The position numbers and the translations under genes are program-made. The notes under the pieces were generated by a model. It ran no database searches. It had not been told where the DNA came from and saw nothing but the letters and a program-made list of their open reading frames with translations. 64,000 bases of DNA from Euryarchaeota archaeon Ods02 (GTDB lineage Archaea; Halobacteriota; Halobacteria; Halobacteriales; Halorutilaceae): assembly GCA_028751075.1 (NCBI GenBank), contig JAQZDA010000002.1:62001-126000 (forward strand). Reading direction: 5' to 3'. Shown piece by piece: positions 53,552 through 61,566 of the stretch (position 1 is its first letter; each line of letters opens with the position of its first letter).

Positions 53552-54202
53552 TTGACTTCAGACGAAGCGATGGATACATCCGGGGGTGATGACTCGGGGT
53601 CCTCCGACGAAGACGATCTAGCGGCGCTGCTGGCGCACGACATGAAGAACCATCTACAGGTCGCTGACCGCAGGCTCGAAGGTTACGTGGAGGAGAACGG
53701 TTCGGACCGTCGTCTGGACTTCGTTCAGAAGTCGATAGACAGGATGAAGGAGATGACGGAGAAGGTGCTGGTGCTCTCCAAACAGGGTGAGGGGGACATG
53801 AGGCCGGTTCCCGTCGAGCTCGGGGAGAAGGCGGAGGAAGCCTGGGGTAACCTGGAGTCACCTGACGGCTTGCTACAGGTCGCTGAGAACCCGGAGGTAG
53901 AGGCGGATCCCGAGCATCTGCAGCGGGTTCTGGAGAACCTCTTCGACAACTCCCTGAAGCACGGCGGCAGCGACGTCACGGTGATCGTCGGGGAGCTCGA
54001 CTCGGGTTTCTACGTCGAGGACGATGGACCTGGAATACCGGCTCGGGTGCGGGAGAACGTCTTCAACAGAGGTTTCTCTGCCGGTCAGGGCAGCGGGCTG
54101 GGGCTGTACATAGTCGACCGGGTGGCCGAGATGCACGGCTGGAACGTGGACGCGATGGAGGGTACTGAGGGCGGGGCAAGGTTCGAGTTCGAAGTCGAGT
54201 AG
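53552..54202 (+). CDS. Small soluble histidine kinase
   Basis: A 216-residue kinase without any membrane helix or PAS domain. The H-box is ALLAHDMKNHLQVADRRLEG (His about 29), the N-box RVLENLFDNSLKHGG, and the G-boxes VEDDGPGIPARVR and GQGSGLGLYIVDRV. TTG at 53552 or ATG at 53570 may be the start; a TATA-like GTTTAAAATA is near 53516. With no sensor of its own, it may take signals from a partner or relay phosphate to either HalX regulator. Confidence 0.88.
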   Translation: MTSDEAMDTSGGDDSGSSDEDDLAALLAHDMKNHLQVADRRLEGYVEENGSDRRLDFVQKSIDRMKEMTEKVLVLSKQGEGDMRPVPVELGEKAEEAWGNLESPDGLLQVAENPEVEADPEHLQRVLENLFDNSLKHGGSDVTVIVGELDSGFYVEDDGPGIPARVRENVFNRGFSAGQGSGLGLYIVDRVAEMHGWNVDAMEGTEGGARFEFEVE

Positions 54203-54260
54203 AAGCGCCGGCTGGTGGTCGAACTTTCCTGGCGGGTCCCTGATACTCTGCTGGTTAGAG

Positions 54261-55004
54261 CTACGCTACCTCTTTCACTCGTTCCACTTCACCTTCGGAC
54301 TCCTCCTCTAGCTCGCTGATGCCCTGCCGGAGATCGTCGAACTTGTCGCTCTTCTGGATCTCGTGTTTCGTTCGGGAGCCTTCGAGTATCGTCTTCTTCC
54401 AGTACATGGACTGGAACTCGCGTTCGGCTTCGTCGAGCTCGTCGAGGGCTGCGAGCCCGTCCACCACGTCGAGTAGGTCGTCGCGGTCTACGCTCTTCGT
54501 TACGTAGTGGTCGAACTCCATGTCCACTATCTCGAAGTCGGGTTCGACCGCGGTCATCATGCAGACCTTCGGGTCGATGTTTCGGGACTGGAACTTCTTC
54601 ACTATGTCTCGCTCTAGCTTCTTGACGGTGTCGAGCGGTAGGTCCTTGTTCCAGTCCTTCTCCGACACCGTGTGGAACGGGTCTCTACCGTCGAACCTTG
54701 CGGGCTGGAGGTCCTGAAGGTCTTCGCTCTCCAGTATCGCGAGCACCTCGTCGCCGGACATCATCGGCATCCTCCGGTCGAGCAGGAGGATCTCCGTTCC
54801 TTCGTCGAGGGCGTCTAACGCCTGTACTCCACCCTCCGCTACCTCGACGGTGTATCCCTCGAGCGACAGCCAGTCTTCGTACATCTCCGCGACGTGGGGT
54901 TCGTCGTCTACGACGAGTATCTCTATGTCCTCCTTGGACCTCATGGCGTCTACGTCGGTGTCTTCGCCTCCCAGCGTCTCGACGACCTTGGACAGGTATC
55001 CCAT
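54261..55004 (-). CDS. HalX response regulator with enlarged receiver domain (2)
   Basis: A 247-residue paralogue of the gene at 51233, alike along its whole length. The N-terminus GYLSKVVETLGGEDTD matches SYISKIYEALGGSSE. The receiver has Asp76 (ILLLDRRMPMMSGDEVL), Thr151 and Lys170. The same ~45-residue insertion is present (GRDPFHTVSEKDWNKDLPLD, then TVKKLERDIVKKFQSRNIDP). The HalX end reads LEGSRTKHEIQKSDKFDDLR. Regulators of this size in pairs suggest a shared partner binding the insertion. Confidence 0.85.
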   Translation of the reverse strand: MGYLSKVVETLGGEDTDVDAMRSKEDIEILVVDDEPHVAEMYEDWLSLEGYTVEVAEGGVQALDALDEGTEILLLDRRMPMMSGDEVLAILESEDLQDLQPARFDGRDPFHTVSEKDWNKDLPLDTVKKLERDIVKKFQSRNIDPKVCMMTAVEPDFEIVDMEFDHYVTKSVDRDDLLDVVDGLAALDELDEAEREFQSMYWKKTILEGSRTKHEIQKSDKFDDLRQGISELEEESEGEVERVKEVA

Positions 55005-55180
55005 CTGTGTATCTCCTTAAGCTACATCCATGTTCGCGTTCCTTCGATTTAACGTTGCTGGCCAGTCTATACGTATCTGTATTAGAACGTTTTGTCTATG
55101 ATGCTTGTAACCGTCTACTCCAATGTTAGATGCCTGCAATGGCGCCCGATTGAATTGTCGTGTTATGACAAAACCAAGCA

Positions 55181-55190
55181 GTATTGTGTC
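55181..55190 (+). promoter_or_regulatory. Half-site of the sulfur-cluster motif before usp
   Basis: GTATTGTGTC lies 25-34 bases before the usp ATG, where a TATA element would be expected. Its reverse complement GACACAATAC matches the ACAATA half-sites before the VKOR, rhodanese-MBL, TauE and tusA genes. The other half-site is not recognisable here. The rest of 55005-55214 shows no gene. Confidence 0.4.
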
Positions 55191-55214
55191 TGGGGGAAGT
55201 TATAGTATAATGGT

Positions 55215-56060
55215 ATGAAGGCATTGTGCGCAACCGATCTCTCGGCGGCTAGTGAGGCAGCTATAGAGAACGACACATGCCTCCACTGCCTGAAGCGCAT
55301 CGGTGTAGAGACTATACATCTGGTGACCGTGATCCCGTCGAACGTACACATGGGTATGCCGGGAACCGACCTCGAAGGCAGGAGGAACCGTGCGCTCGCC
55401 AGATACAGTGAGGTCATCGAAGCAGTCGGTATGGACGTCGAGACGCACGTCGTCAGAGGCACTCCTCACCGACGTATCAACGGTATCGCCGAAGCCGAAG
55501 ACGTAGACCTAACGATAGTGAACTCCCGCGGTCGGAGCCCGCTAGAGAACCGGGTCATCGGATCGACCGCGCGCAACCTCTCCCGCACCACTGTGGTGCC
55601 GTTGCTCGTCAACCGGGTTGAGCGGGCGACCGACGAACCCGAGGTGGTGTATCAGCATCTGTTCCGACGTGTGATGTACGCGACGGACTTCTCGGAGAAC
55701 GCCGCGGCGGCGTTCGAGATGTTCGACCATCTTAAGGACGCGACGCAGGACGCGACCCTCGTTCACGTCAGAACCCCGAAGGACCCTGAGCCGGATACCG
55801 AGGATGAAGCTGTGGAGAGGCTCGAGCAGCTCAAGATGCAGCTGGAAGAGATGGGGGTGCCTGCGGAGACAGACGTACGCCGTGGAGACCCGGCGGAGGA
55901 GATACTGGCAGCCGAGGAGGAGCACGACCCCACTATGGTGTTGATGGGTTCGAGGGGGCACAGCAGACTGCGGCGGCTGCTCCTGGGCAGCGTCTCGGAA
56001 GACGTAGTCGCACGAGCGAACGGTAACGTGATGCTAGTGCCACCTCCCAGGAAAGCTTGA
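55215..56060 (+). CDS. Tandem universal stress protein (two UspA domains)
   Basis: A 281-residue protein made of two UspA folds. Domain 1 (1-138) begins KALCATDLSAASEAAIENDT and has the ATP loop NSRGRSPLENRVIGSTARNL. Domain 2 (about 150-281) begins RRVMYATDFSENAAAAFEMF and has VLMGSRGHSRLRRLLLGSVS. Both keep the G-x2-G-x9-G(S) ATP-binding pattern. The position next to the thioredoxin and sulfur genes, and a motif shared with them, suggest a link to redox stress. Domain 1 carries a C-x5-C-x2-C-like set of Cys (CATDL, then TCLHCLK). Confidence 0.88.
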   Translation: MKALCATDLSAASEAAIENDTCLHCLKRIGVETIHLVTVIPSNVHMGMPGTDLEGRRNRALARYSEVIEAVGMDVETHVVRGTPHRRINGIAEAEDVDLTIVNSRGRSPLENRVIGSTARNLSRTTVVPLLVNRVERATDEPEVVYQHLFRRVMYATDFSENAAAAFEMFDHLKDATQDATLVHVRTPKDPEPDTEDEAVERLEQLKMQLEEMGVPAETDVRRGDPAEEILAAEEEHDPTMVLMGSRGHSRLRRLLLGSVSEDVVARANGNVMLVPPPRKA

Positions 56061-56112
56061 CAGCTATCTACCCAGGAAAAGCTTCATGGAGGAGCAGGGG
56101 TTCCTTCTGAGC

Positions 56113-56445
56113 CTAAGTCGCCGCTGCGGCGAGCTTACGCAGCTCGTCCGCTGACTTGGCTCCGACTGCTCTCTGAACCGGTTCACCGTCGACGAACACT
56201 ATCACGGTGGGCACGCTCTGCACTCCGTAGGCAGCGGCGACCTTAGGGTTCTCGTCGATGTCGACCTTCGCCACAGCTACTTCTCCCTCGGCGGCGACCT
56301 CCGCGACCGCTGGCTCCATCATCCTGCATGGACCGCACCAGTCCGCGTAGAAGTCCACTAGCACGGGTTCTTTACCTTGGATTACATCGTTGAACTGTCT
56401 CGCGCCGTCTACCTCGATGGCCTGGTTGGTTTGTTCCTGCGTCAT
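56113..56445 (-). CDS. trxA: Thioredoxin
   Basis: A 110-residue thioredoxin. The active site is DFYADWCGPCRMMEPAVAEV (WCGPC), and the cis-Pro loop is GVQSVPTVIVFVDGEPVQRA. The Met at 56445 gives the usual length and sits 28 bases from a TATA-like ACTATAAAT on the minus strand. It supplies reducing power for disulfide exchange and may serve the sulfur-relay enzymes around it. Confidence 0.93.
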   Translation of the reverse strand: MTQEQTNQAIEVDGARQFNDVIQGKEPVLVDFYADWCGPCRMMEPAVAEVAAEGEVAVAKVDIDENPKVAAAYGVQSVPTVIVFVDGEPVQRAVGAKSADELRKLAAAAT

Positions 56446-56485
56446 CAGACAGGAGTAGGGCGCACGCGATTTATAGTTTTGGGGA

Positions 56486-56553
56486 CACCACACAAGACCA
56501 ACATTGGGGTTTGCTATCGTTCAGGACGTGTGTGACGCAGGTCTTGTGTGGTG
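56486..56553. promoter_or_regulatory. 14-base inverted repeat upstream of thioredoxin
   Basis: CACCACACAAGACC (56486-56499) and GGTCTTGTGTGGTG (56540-56553) are perfect reverse complements 40 bases apart. The near arm sits just upstream of the trxA TATA box. GTGTGGT recurs at 56562-56568 and 56581-56587; its complement ACCACAC is also at 60369-60375 before the rhodanese-MBL gene. No gene was seen in 56446-56702. Confidence 0.5.
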
Positions 56554-56702
56554 CGTGGGTCGTGTGGTCTACCTTCTATCGTGTGGTATACTCCTATGTG
56601 CAGGTTGCTCGACGCCGGTTTTATCTTGTGTCGACGGTCTGAAATGAAGTTTGCCCGCTATCTCTCGATGAAAGAGGTGGAGGGGGAAGGGCGTTCTTGT
56701 TT

Positions 56703-57332
56703 CTACGCCTGCGGAACGGGTAGGGGCATGACGCCTACGAGCCAGTACATCAACAGGGCGAGACCACCGACGAGCAGCAGGGTGACGGGCCACAGGGCAT
56801 CACGTAGGCCGAGTCCGCTGATGCCGAGGTCCTGAAGTCCCGGGGCTTCGCTCTGGTGGTAGATGACAGCAGACAGAACGAACAGCACCGTGGTCGAAGC
56901 CGCCGACACCATGCATAGCGGGCAGACGGCCTCGATCACGAAGAACATCTGGTAGACGAAGTTCGCCGACATCAGGAGGCCTACGCCTGTTACAGGAAGC
57001 AACAGCTTCTCAACCTGTGGCAGTCTGTACGTGAGCCACGTCGTCGACAGCGTTAATACTAACAGGTAGAACGCCGCGCCGAACATCGCCGACGGTATTC
57101 CCATGATGTACGACCACTCGCTGGTGATCACCTCCCACTGCGTCCCCTCGATCGGTGCTCCCTCTGGCAGGGGAAGCACCTCAAGGTGGACCCCGACCAG
57201 GAAGTTCGTGTCCAGCCAACCGACGAAGCCGACGACTAATACCAGCCCCATCAGCCTCCTCATGGTTCTGGTGCCTGTCGCATCTTGCTCTTCTGCGTTA
57301 CCGTTCGGGTTGGACTCTGTTGTCTGCGCCAT
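56703..57332 (-). CDS. VKOR-family membrane thiol oxidoreductase
   Basis: A 209-residue protein with five predicted membrane segments. The VKOR core is clear: GIPSAMFGAAFYLLVLTLST matches the family's GIPNSxxGxxxY segment and AVCPLCMVSAASTTVLFVLS carries the CxxC (Cys137, Cys140). VKOR enzymes reoxidise thiol proteins using quinones. Oddly, the two loop cysteines that normally sit before the GIP motif are missing (the loop reads TQWEVITSEWSYIM) and no other Cys is present. It may use a separate thiol partner such as the thioredoxin. An alternative start is Met24. Confidence 0.85.
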   Translation of the reverse strand: MAQTTESNPNGNAEEQDATGTRTMRRLMGLVLVVGFVGWLDTNFLVGVHLEVLPLPEGAPIEGTQWEVITSEWSYIMGIPSAMFGAAFYLLVLTLSTTWLTYRLPQVEKLLLPVTGVGLLMSANFVYQMFFVIEAVCPLCMVSAASTTVLFVLSAVIYHQSEAPGLQDLGISGLGLRDALWPVTLLLVGGLALLMYWLVGVMPLPVPQA

Positions 57333-57370
57333 GTTTGTGCATACGGCACACTACCGTAAGAATGTTGTTG

Positions 57371-57425
57371 TGTTGCCAACAGCGCACAATACCACTATTT
57401 AGCTCAAATACCACTATTTAGCTCA
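57371..57425. promoter_or_regulatory. Dyad motif and 19-base tandem repeat before VKOR
   Basis: TGTTGC (57371-57376), nine bases, then ACAATA (57386-57391): this is the same layout as before the rhodanese-MBL and tusA genes. Two perfect copies of the 19-base unit AATACCACTATTTAGCTCA follow at 57388-57406 and 57407-57425. The TATA of the VKOR gene is near 57359-57366, so the dyad is just upstream of it. Confidence 0.5.
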
Positions 57426-57574
57426 TCTCCCGTGTACGGCTCTATGTCCTGTGTACTAACGAGGTACTATGGGGAAAGACGAGTGTAACTTATAATTAGG
57501 TTATCTGTAATCTGTAGTTATACGTCAGCGAGTTCGAGTTATCTCCGTCTGAGTTACTGTGTTATGTCCTTGGG

Positions 57575-57973
57575 TTATCCTTCTGCGACTGCGGCTTCGA
57601 CGTCCTCGTACTTGTCCTCGAACTCTTGTATCAGCTGACCCATCTTCGCGTACCAGTCGTTCAGCTTCCTCCTCATGTCCTCAGCTATCTCCTTAGCGTC
57701 GACGGGGTGGTAGACGTGGCAGTATCCACCTTCCTCGTAGTTCAGCTGCGTCTTCTGCACGAACCCAGCTCTCATCAGGCGCTGTATCGATCTGTAGGTA
57801 GTCGAACGCTCGCGGTCTACCTCCTCCGACACTTCGTCGATGGTTAGAGGCTCCTCCGCCTCAACAAGGACACCGAAACAGTCTCTGTCGAGCTGTCTAA
57901 GGCCGTGGATGCACTCCATGAGTCCCTCACACTCCATGTCCTGCTGAAGGTACTCCGACATCGAATCGGGCAT
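57575..57973 (-). CDS. HTH transcriptional regulator of the sulfur cluster
   Basis: A 132-residue TrmB/MarR-like protein. The winged helix is about residues 28-95: DCFGVLVEAEEPLTIDEVSE, then RERSTTYRSIQRLMRAGFVQ (recognition helix) and the wing ending YCHVYHP. A C-terminal helix pair (RRKLNDWYAKMGQLIQEFED) probably dimerises. Cysteines are at 15, 21, 32 and 85, suggesting a thiol sensor. Met 57973 is chosen because a TATA-like CCTTAAAG lies about 26 bases upstream. Similar regulators sit beside YeeE and rhodanese-MBL genes in other haloarchaea, as far as I recall. Confidence 0.82.
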   Translation of the reverse strand: MPDSMSEYLQQDMECEGLMECIHGLRQLDRDCFGVLVEAEEPLTIDEVSEEVDRERSTTYRSIQRLMRAGFVQKTQLNYEEGGYCHVYHPVDAKEIAEDMRRKLNDWYAKMGQLIQEFEDKYEDVEAAVAEG

Positions 57974-58162
57974 GTACTGTAGTACGTGGTAAGGGACTTT
58001 AAGGGTTTTGTATGGAACGCACAAACTACGGTCGCCTCCTTCGCGTAGAGCGAGAGATATACGGGAAAGCAAAAGACGGTGAATTAGAACCGCAGCCCCC
58101 AGGTTTGCGGTGACACCTCTCTAACGGACTTCTCGACAGAACGGATTATGTCGGATACTGGG

Positions 58163-58612
58163 CTAGGGTCTCTCGCCTATGGACAGCTGCTTCGACCGCC
58201 AGACTCCCTGAAGGTAAGCCCCCATGAACATGCCTGCGACGCCGGCTAACATGGGGTAGTTCCCTATGCCGAGAGAGGCGTACGCGGAGCCCGGACATAT
58301 GCCGCTGACTCCCCAGCCTACTCCGAACACCACTCCTCCGACGACGACGCGACGGTCGAACTGTTTCAGCCTTCGACCGTACCCTGAACCCGTCAACGGT
58401 GCTGTACTTCGTAGCCTGGGCACCGTGAAGAACGTCACCGCCGTTACGGCGGCGGCTCCGAACATCACGAAAAGAAGACCGAGATCCGTGAGCTGGAGGA
58501 ACGTCAGCACGACCTCGGGTCGAGCCATGTGGCTGAAGCCGAGTCCGAAGCCGAACAGCAGGCCGCCGACGAAAACCACGGGCATGAACGCCGGATGCCG
58601 TTCGTCGATCAT
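58163..58612 (-). CDS. YeeE/YedE half-transporter, C-terminal half type
   Basis: A 149-residue membrane protein with about four helices. VVFVGGLLFGFGLGFSHMAR and VFGVGWGVSGICPGSAYASL are the second-half signatures of YeeE/YedE; the Cys in GICPG is one of the conserved sulfur-relaying cysteines. The ATG at 58612 overlaps the preceding stop (ATGA). Together with the gene at 58609 it makes a full YeeE-type importer, known in other organisms to take up thiosulfate. A longer in-frame start upstream only shadows the other half. Confidence 0.87.
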   Translation of the reverse strand: MIDERHPAFMPVVFVGGLLFGFGLGFSHMARPEVVLTFLQLTDLGLLFVMFGAAAVTAVTFFTVPRLRSTAPLTGSGYGRRLKQFDRRVVVGGVVFGVGWGVSGICPGSAYASLGIGNYPMLAGVAGMFMGAYLQGVWRSKQLSIGERP

Positions 58613-59103
58613 GGCGTCACCCCCGCGGCCATAACTATCTGAGCGGTTCCGATAGCCACCAGGAGGAAGACCGCGACCCCGACGAACGAGGTCCTGGAGG
58701 CGCTGCCGACGCCGCAGACGCCGTGTCCCGAGGTGCAGCCCTTGCCTATCCGCGTTCCGATGCCGACGAGGACGCCCCCGAAGAACAGCCTCCATAGCTG
58801 CACCTCGGTCGTCCATATCCCACCCTGGTATATGACTGCGTACACGGCTGCACCTAGCACGATACCGAGCGTGAAGACGACTCGCCAGTCGCGTGAAGCC
58901 GTGTACCTCTGGAACCTCGATCCATCGGAAACCCACGAAAGCGTGGACTCGAGGAACGTGCTCGCTCCCGCTGAAATACCGGTTGCGACGTAGATGACGG
59001 CGACTCCGAGTCCGACGAAGACACCGCCTACCGCGTACCGGTAGATGCCGTGCGGGAACAGCTGTTCGACACCGGCGAGCGCCTGTAAAGCTGCCTCTAT
59101 CAT
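58609..59103 (-). CDS. YeeE/YedE half-transporter, N-terminal half type
   Basis: A 164-residue protein with about five helices. The motif VGIGTRIGKGCTSGHGVCGV is the first-half YeeE signature with two conserved Cys (GCTSGHGVCG). YAVGGVFVGLGVAVIYVATG begins the membrane part. It starts ten bases after the rhodanese-MBL stop, so the three genes form one operon: persulfide oxidation with sulfur uptake. Confidence 0.88.
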   Translation of the reverse strand: MIEAALQALAGVEQLFPHGIYRYAVGGVFVGLGVAVIYVATGISAGASTFLESTLSWVSDGSRFQRYTASRDWRVVFTLGIVLGAAVYAVIYQGGIWTTEVQLWRLFFGGVLVGIGTRIGKGCTSGHGVCGVGSASRTSFVGVAVFLLVAIGTAQIVMAAGVTP

Positions 59104-59113
59104 CTAGCTCGTC

Positions 59114-60319
59114 TCAGTCTCCGGCCAGCGACTCCTGGCTGGCTGCGCAGTTGTTCGGCCCGAGCTCCATCTCGAAGGCTTCCTCGTCGTCGGCGACCTG
59201 CTGCCCGAGGTTCGTCGGGATGATGTCCTCGTAGTTCGCGGGACGTGGCGGCATGTCCGAGAGTATCAGGTCGACGAAGTCGTCTTCGTCCATCGACAGC
59301 GCGTCCATCTCGTCGACGAGGTCGCCGATGGTCGCGGTGTAGGTTCCGTCTTCGGTCGGTTCGGCGGCGTCGCTGTAATGCCCTCCTCCGACGACGATGT
59401 CGTGGGGGAGCGTCAGCACCTTGTTCTGCAGCGTCTCGTACAGCTGCTGCGCCGCCTCGGGCGCTCCTTCGTCTCCTTCCTCGAGGTCGGGGCGTGCGAC
59501 GCTCTCGACGAAAAGTCCGTCTCCGGTGGCCAGGAAGGCGTCGTCGACGAGGTAGCTGGTCATCCCGGAGGTGTGTCCCGGCGTGTAGACGACCTCTATC
59601 TCTACTTCACCGACCTCGAGGACATCTCCGTCTTCGACGGTGGTGACGTCGTCGGCGTAGGTCACACCTCTCTGCACGGACTGTTCGGGTATCACGCCTT
59701 CGACACCTCTGTCGGATAGCATGCGGACTCCGGAGACGTGGTCGGCGTGGACGTGAGTGTCTATCGCGTACTTCAGCGAGGCTCCACGGTCTTCGGCTTC
59801 CTCGATGTACCGGTCGGTGAACGCACGGAGTGGGTCGATCACGGCGGCTTCGCCGTCGTCGACGACCATGTAGCCTAGGCAGCCAGTGGACGGACGCTGG
59901 TACTGGATAACGCTGCCTCCGCCGTCGTAGCCTTCGACCTCCACCGCTTCGTAGTTAGACGCCCATCCGTTCATACCGTCCTTGAGGTGTCGGACGTCGT
60001 ATCCTCTGTCGGCGAGCGCGCCTGCGACGTACTCTGATGCACCTCCTTTCGCGCACACTACGGTGAGCTCGCGGTCATCTGGGACCTGTTTTAGAACGTC
60101 ATCGGCTATCTCTTCGTCGAGGAACTCGAAGTACGGTACGTTGATGGACTCCACGGAGTCGCCTTCTATCTGCCACTCTTCGAAGTCGTTCTTCATCCTC
60201 GTGTCGAGGATTGTGACCTCTCGGCCGGCGTCTATCTCTTCGAGCAGCGATTCCGCTGATGTCTCTTCGACGTCCGATTCGTACTCGGGCATGTCGAGGT
60301 CTTCTACATCCATGTGCAT
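59114..60319 (-). CDS. Rhodanese / metallo-beta-lactamase fusion (persulfide dioxygenase-like)
   Basis: A 401-residue fusion. The N-terminal rhodanese (about 15-120) has the persulfide Cys89 in VVCAKGGASEYVAGAL. The C-terminal metallo-beta-lactamase domain (about 135-400) has THVHADHVSGVRM (His189, His191, Asp193, His194), YTPGHTSGMTSYL and FLATGDGLFVESV, as in ETHE1-type persulfide dioxygenases. The order rhodanese then MBL is the reverse of the common bacterial fusion. A TATA-like CCTTAAG about 26 bases before Met 60319 supports this start; Met 60313 is also possible. Confidence 0.9.
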   Translation of the reverse strand: MHMDVEDLDMPEYESDVEETSAESLLEEIDAGREVTILDTRMKNDFEEWQIEGDSVESINVPYFEFLDEEIADDVLKQVPDDRELTVVCAKGGASEYVAGALADRGYDVRHLKDGMNGWASNYEAVEVEGYDGGGSVIQYQRPSTGCLGYMVVDDGEAAVIDPLRAFTDRYIEEAEDRGASLKYAIDTHVHADHVSGVRMLSDRGVEGVIPEQSVQRGVTYADDVTTVEDGDVLEVGEVEIEVVYTPGHTSGMTSYLVDDAFLATGDGLFVESVARPDLEEGDEGAPEAAQQLYETLQNKVLTLPHDIVVGGGHYSDAAEPTEDGTYTATIGDLVDEMDALSMDEDDFVDLILSDMPPRPANYEDIIPTNLGQQVADDEEAFEMELGPNNCAASQESLAGD

Positions 60320-60356
60320 ACTATAGTAAGGGATGCAGGGACTTAAGGCTTCTTAT

Positions 60357-60383
60357 GGTATTGCCAATACCACACAATACTGC
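60357..60383. promoter_or_regulatory. Dyad motif before the rhodanese-MBL/YeeE operon
   Basis: TATTGC (60359-60364), nine bases, then ACAATA (60374-60379). The left half is itself part of a small palindrome GGTATTG-C-CAATACC (60357-60371). It lies just upstream of the TATA box near 60344. The layout matches the sites at 57371 and 62146. The rest of 60384-60542 shows no gene. Confidence 0.55.
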
Positions 60384-60542
60384 ACCTTATTCATCGTCTC
60401 TCCAACTTCTTTCCTCCAACTTCTTCGCTCTGCCTTCCAATCTCTGCCTTCCGGTATCTCGTATTCAAGAAGCTTTCTTTGGACTATCGAGACATCCAGG
60501 GTGGTTTTGCGTGAAATCTGAGTGGGTCAGAGTCCGGGTTAA

Positions 60543-61550
60543 CTACTCTCGCACGGCTTTCATGGAGGTGTGTAGAACGGCTAGGCTGACTACGAAAGCC
60601 GAACCTATGATGAGGAGAAAGCTCAGGGTCTCGAGCTCGTCGACTCCGGTGTATCCACCTATCTCTCCCACTCCGACTGCGACGCTGCCTGCGAGCAGCA
60701 TCGCTCCGAAGTAGATCTTGATGTCGTCCGCGTTCACGACCTCGGTGGCTGCGGAGCCGACTCGGGCACCGAGCGCGCTGCCGGCCAGCAGCGGTACCAC
60801 TATCCCGAGGTCGACTCCACCCTGCTGGGCGTACAGGAAGCTGCCGATGCCGCCGGAGAACACTATCTCGAACAGGTCGGTTCCGACTGCGACAGGGACG
60901 GGTACACCGATCGCGTACATCATCGCCGGCATGCGGATGAACCCTCCACCTACGCCCAGGAACCCTGACAGCACTCCAGTGGCGAAAGCTATCGCGGAGA
61001 TCACCCAGACTGATATCCTTATGTCACCTCTCAGGGTGACCATCGGCGGCAGCTCTATGGCGGTGACCTTCTTCGCGAGCTCCGGAGGTTCGTATTCGTC
61101 GAAGTCTTCGCTGTCCTCGGCCTCTGCGTGCAGGTCGGCTCCTCCTTCTTCATCGAGCGCCTCTCGTGTCACGAACAGTCCTATTGTGCCGAGGAGGAGC
61201 ACGTATGTGGCTCCTATCACTCCTCCCGCGAGCCCCAGGTCCTCGAGGTAGAAGACGGAGATACGACCCACCTCGATTCCGACGGCGGTTCCGACGATCA
61301 TTATTCCGCCGAGCTTGTAGTCAACCTGTCCGAGATCGTGGTGTTTCAAAGTTGCTATCACCGCGGTACCGAACACGAACGCCATCCCGCTACCTACCGC
61401 CACTGGTGCGGGGTAGCCCATGACGAGGAGTGCAGGGGTGACGAGGAAGGAGCCTCCCATGCCGAAGAACCCGAAAAGCACCCCTATCATGAGGCCGAAA
61501 GCTACGAACACGGTGTACAGCAGCCAGCCGTCGAGAAGCACCTCCGTCAT
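60543..61550 (-). CDS. TauE/SafE-type sulfite/sulfur-anion exporter
   Basis: A 335-residue membrane protein with eight or so helices. The first half FGFFGMGGSFLVTPALLVMG and the second half VLSGFLGVGGGFIRMPAMMY are the paired G-rich signatures of the TauE/SafE family, which moves sulfite, sulfoacetate or related anions. A loop with about 35 acidic residues lies in the middle (EEGGADLHAEAEDSEDFDEY). It follows the 52-residue membrane gene in one operon. It probably exports sulfite formed by the persulfide dioxygenase. Confidence 0.9.
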   Translation of the reverse strand: MTEVLLDGWLLYTVFVAFGLMIGVLFGFFGMGGSFLVTPALLVMGYPAPVAVGSGMAFVFGTAVIATLKHHDLGQVDYKLGGIMIVGTAVGIEVGRISVFYLEDLGLAGGVIGATYVLLLGTIGLFVTREALDEEGGADLHAEAEDSEDFDEYEPPELAKKVTAIELPPMVTLRGDIRISVWVISAIAFATGVLSGFLGVGGGFIRMPAMMYAIGVPVPVAVGTDLFEIVFSGGIGSFLYAQQGGVDLGIVVPLLAGSALGARVGSAATEVVNADDIKIYFGAMLLAGSVAVGVGEIGGYTGVDELETLSFLLIIGSAFVVSLAVLHTSMKAVRE

Positions 61551-61566
61551 CTGTTATCCTTGGTTC

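Noticed and set aside
56644-56835. Small plus-strand frame starting MKFARYLSMKEVEGEG with a TATA-like element upstream
   Set aside because: It runs into the antisense of the VKOR 3' end and turns into Arg/Ser/Pro-rich sequence; no conserved domain. It might be a very short peptide but support is too thin.
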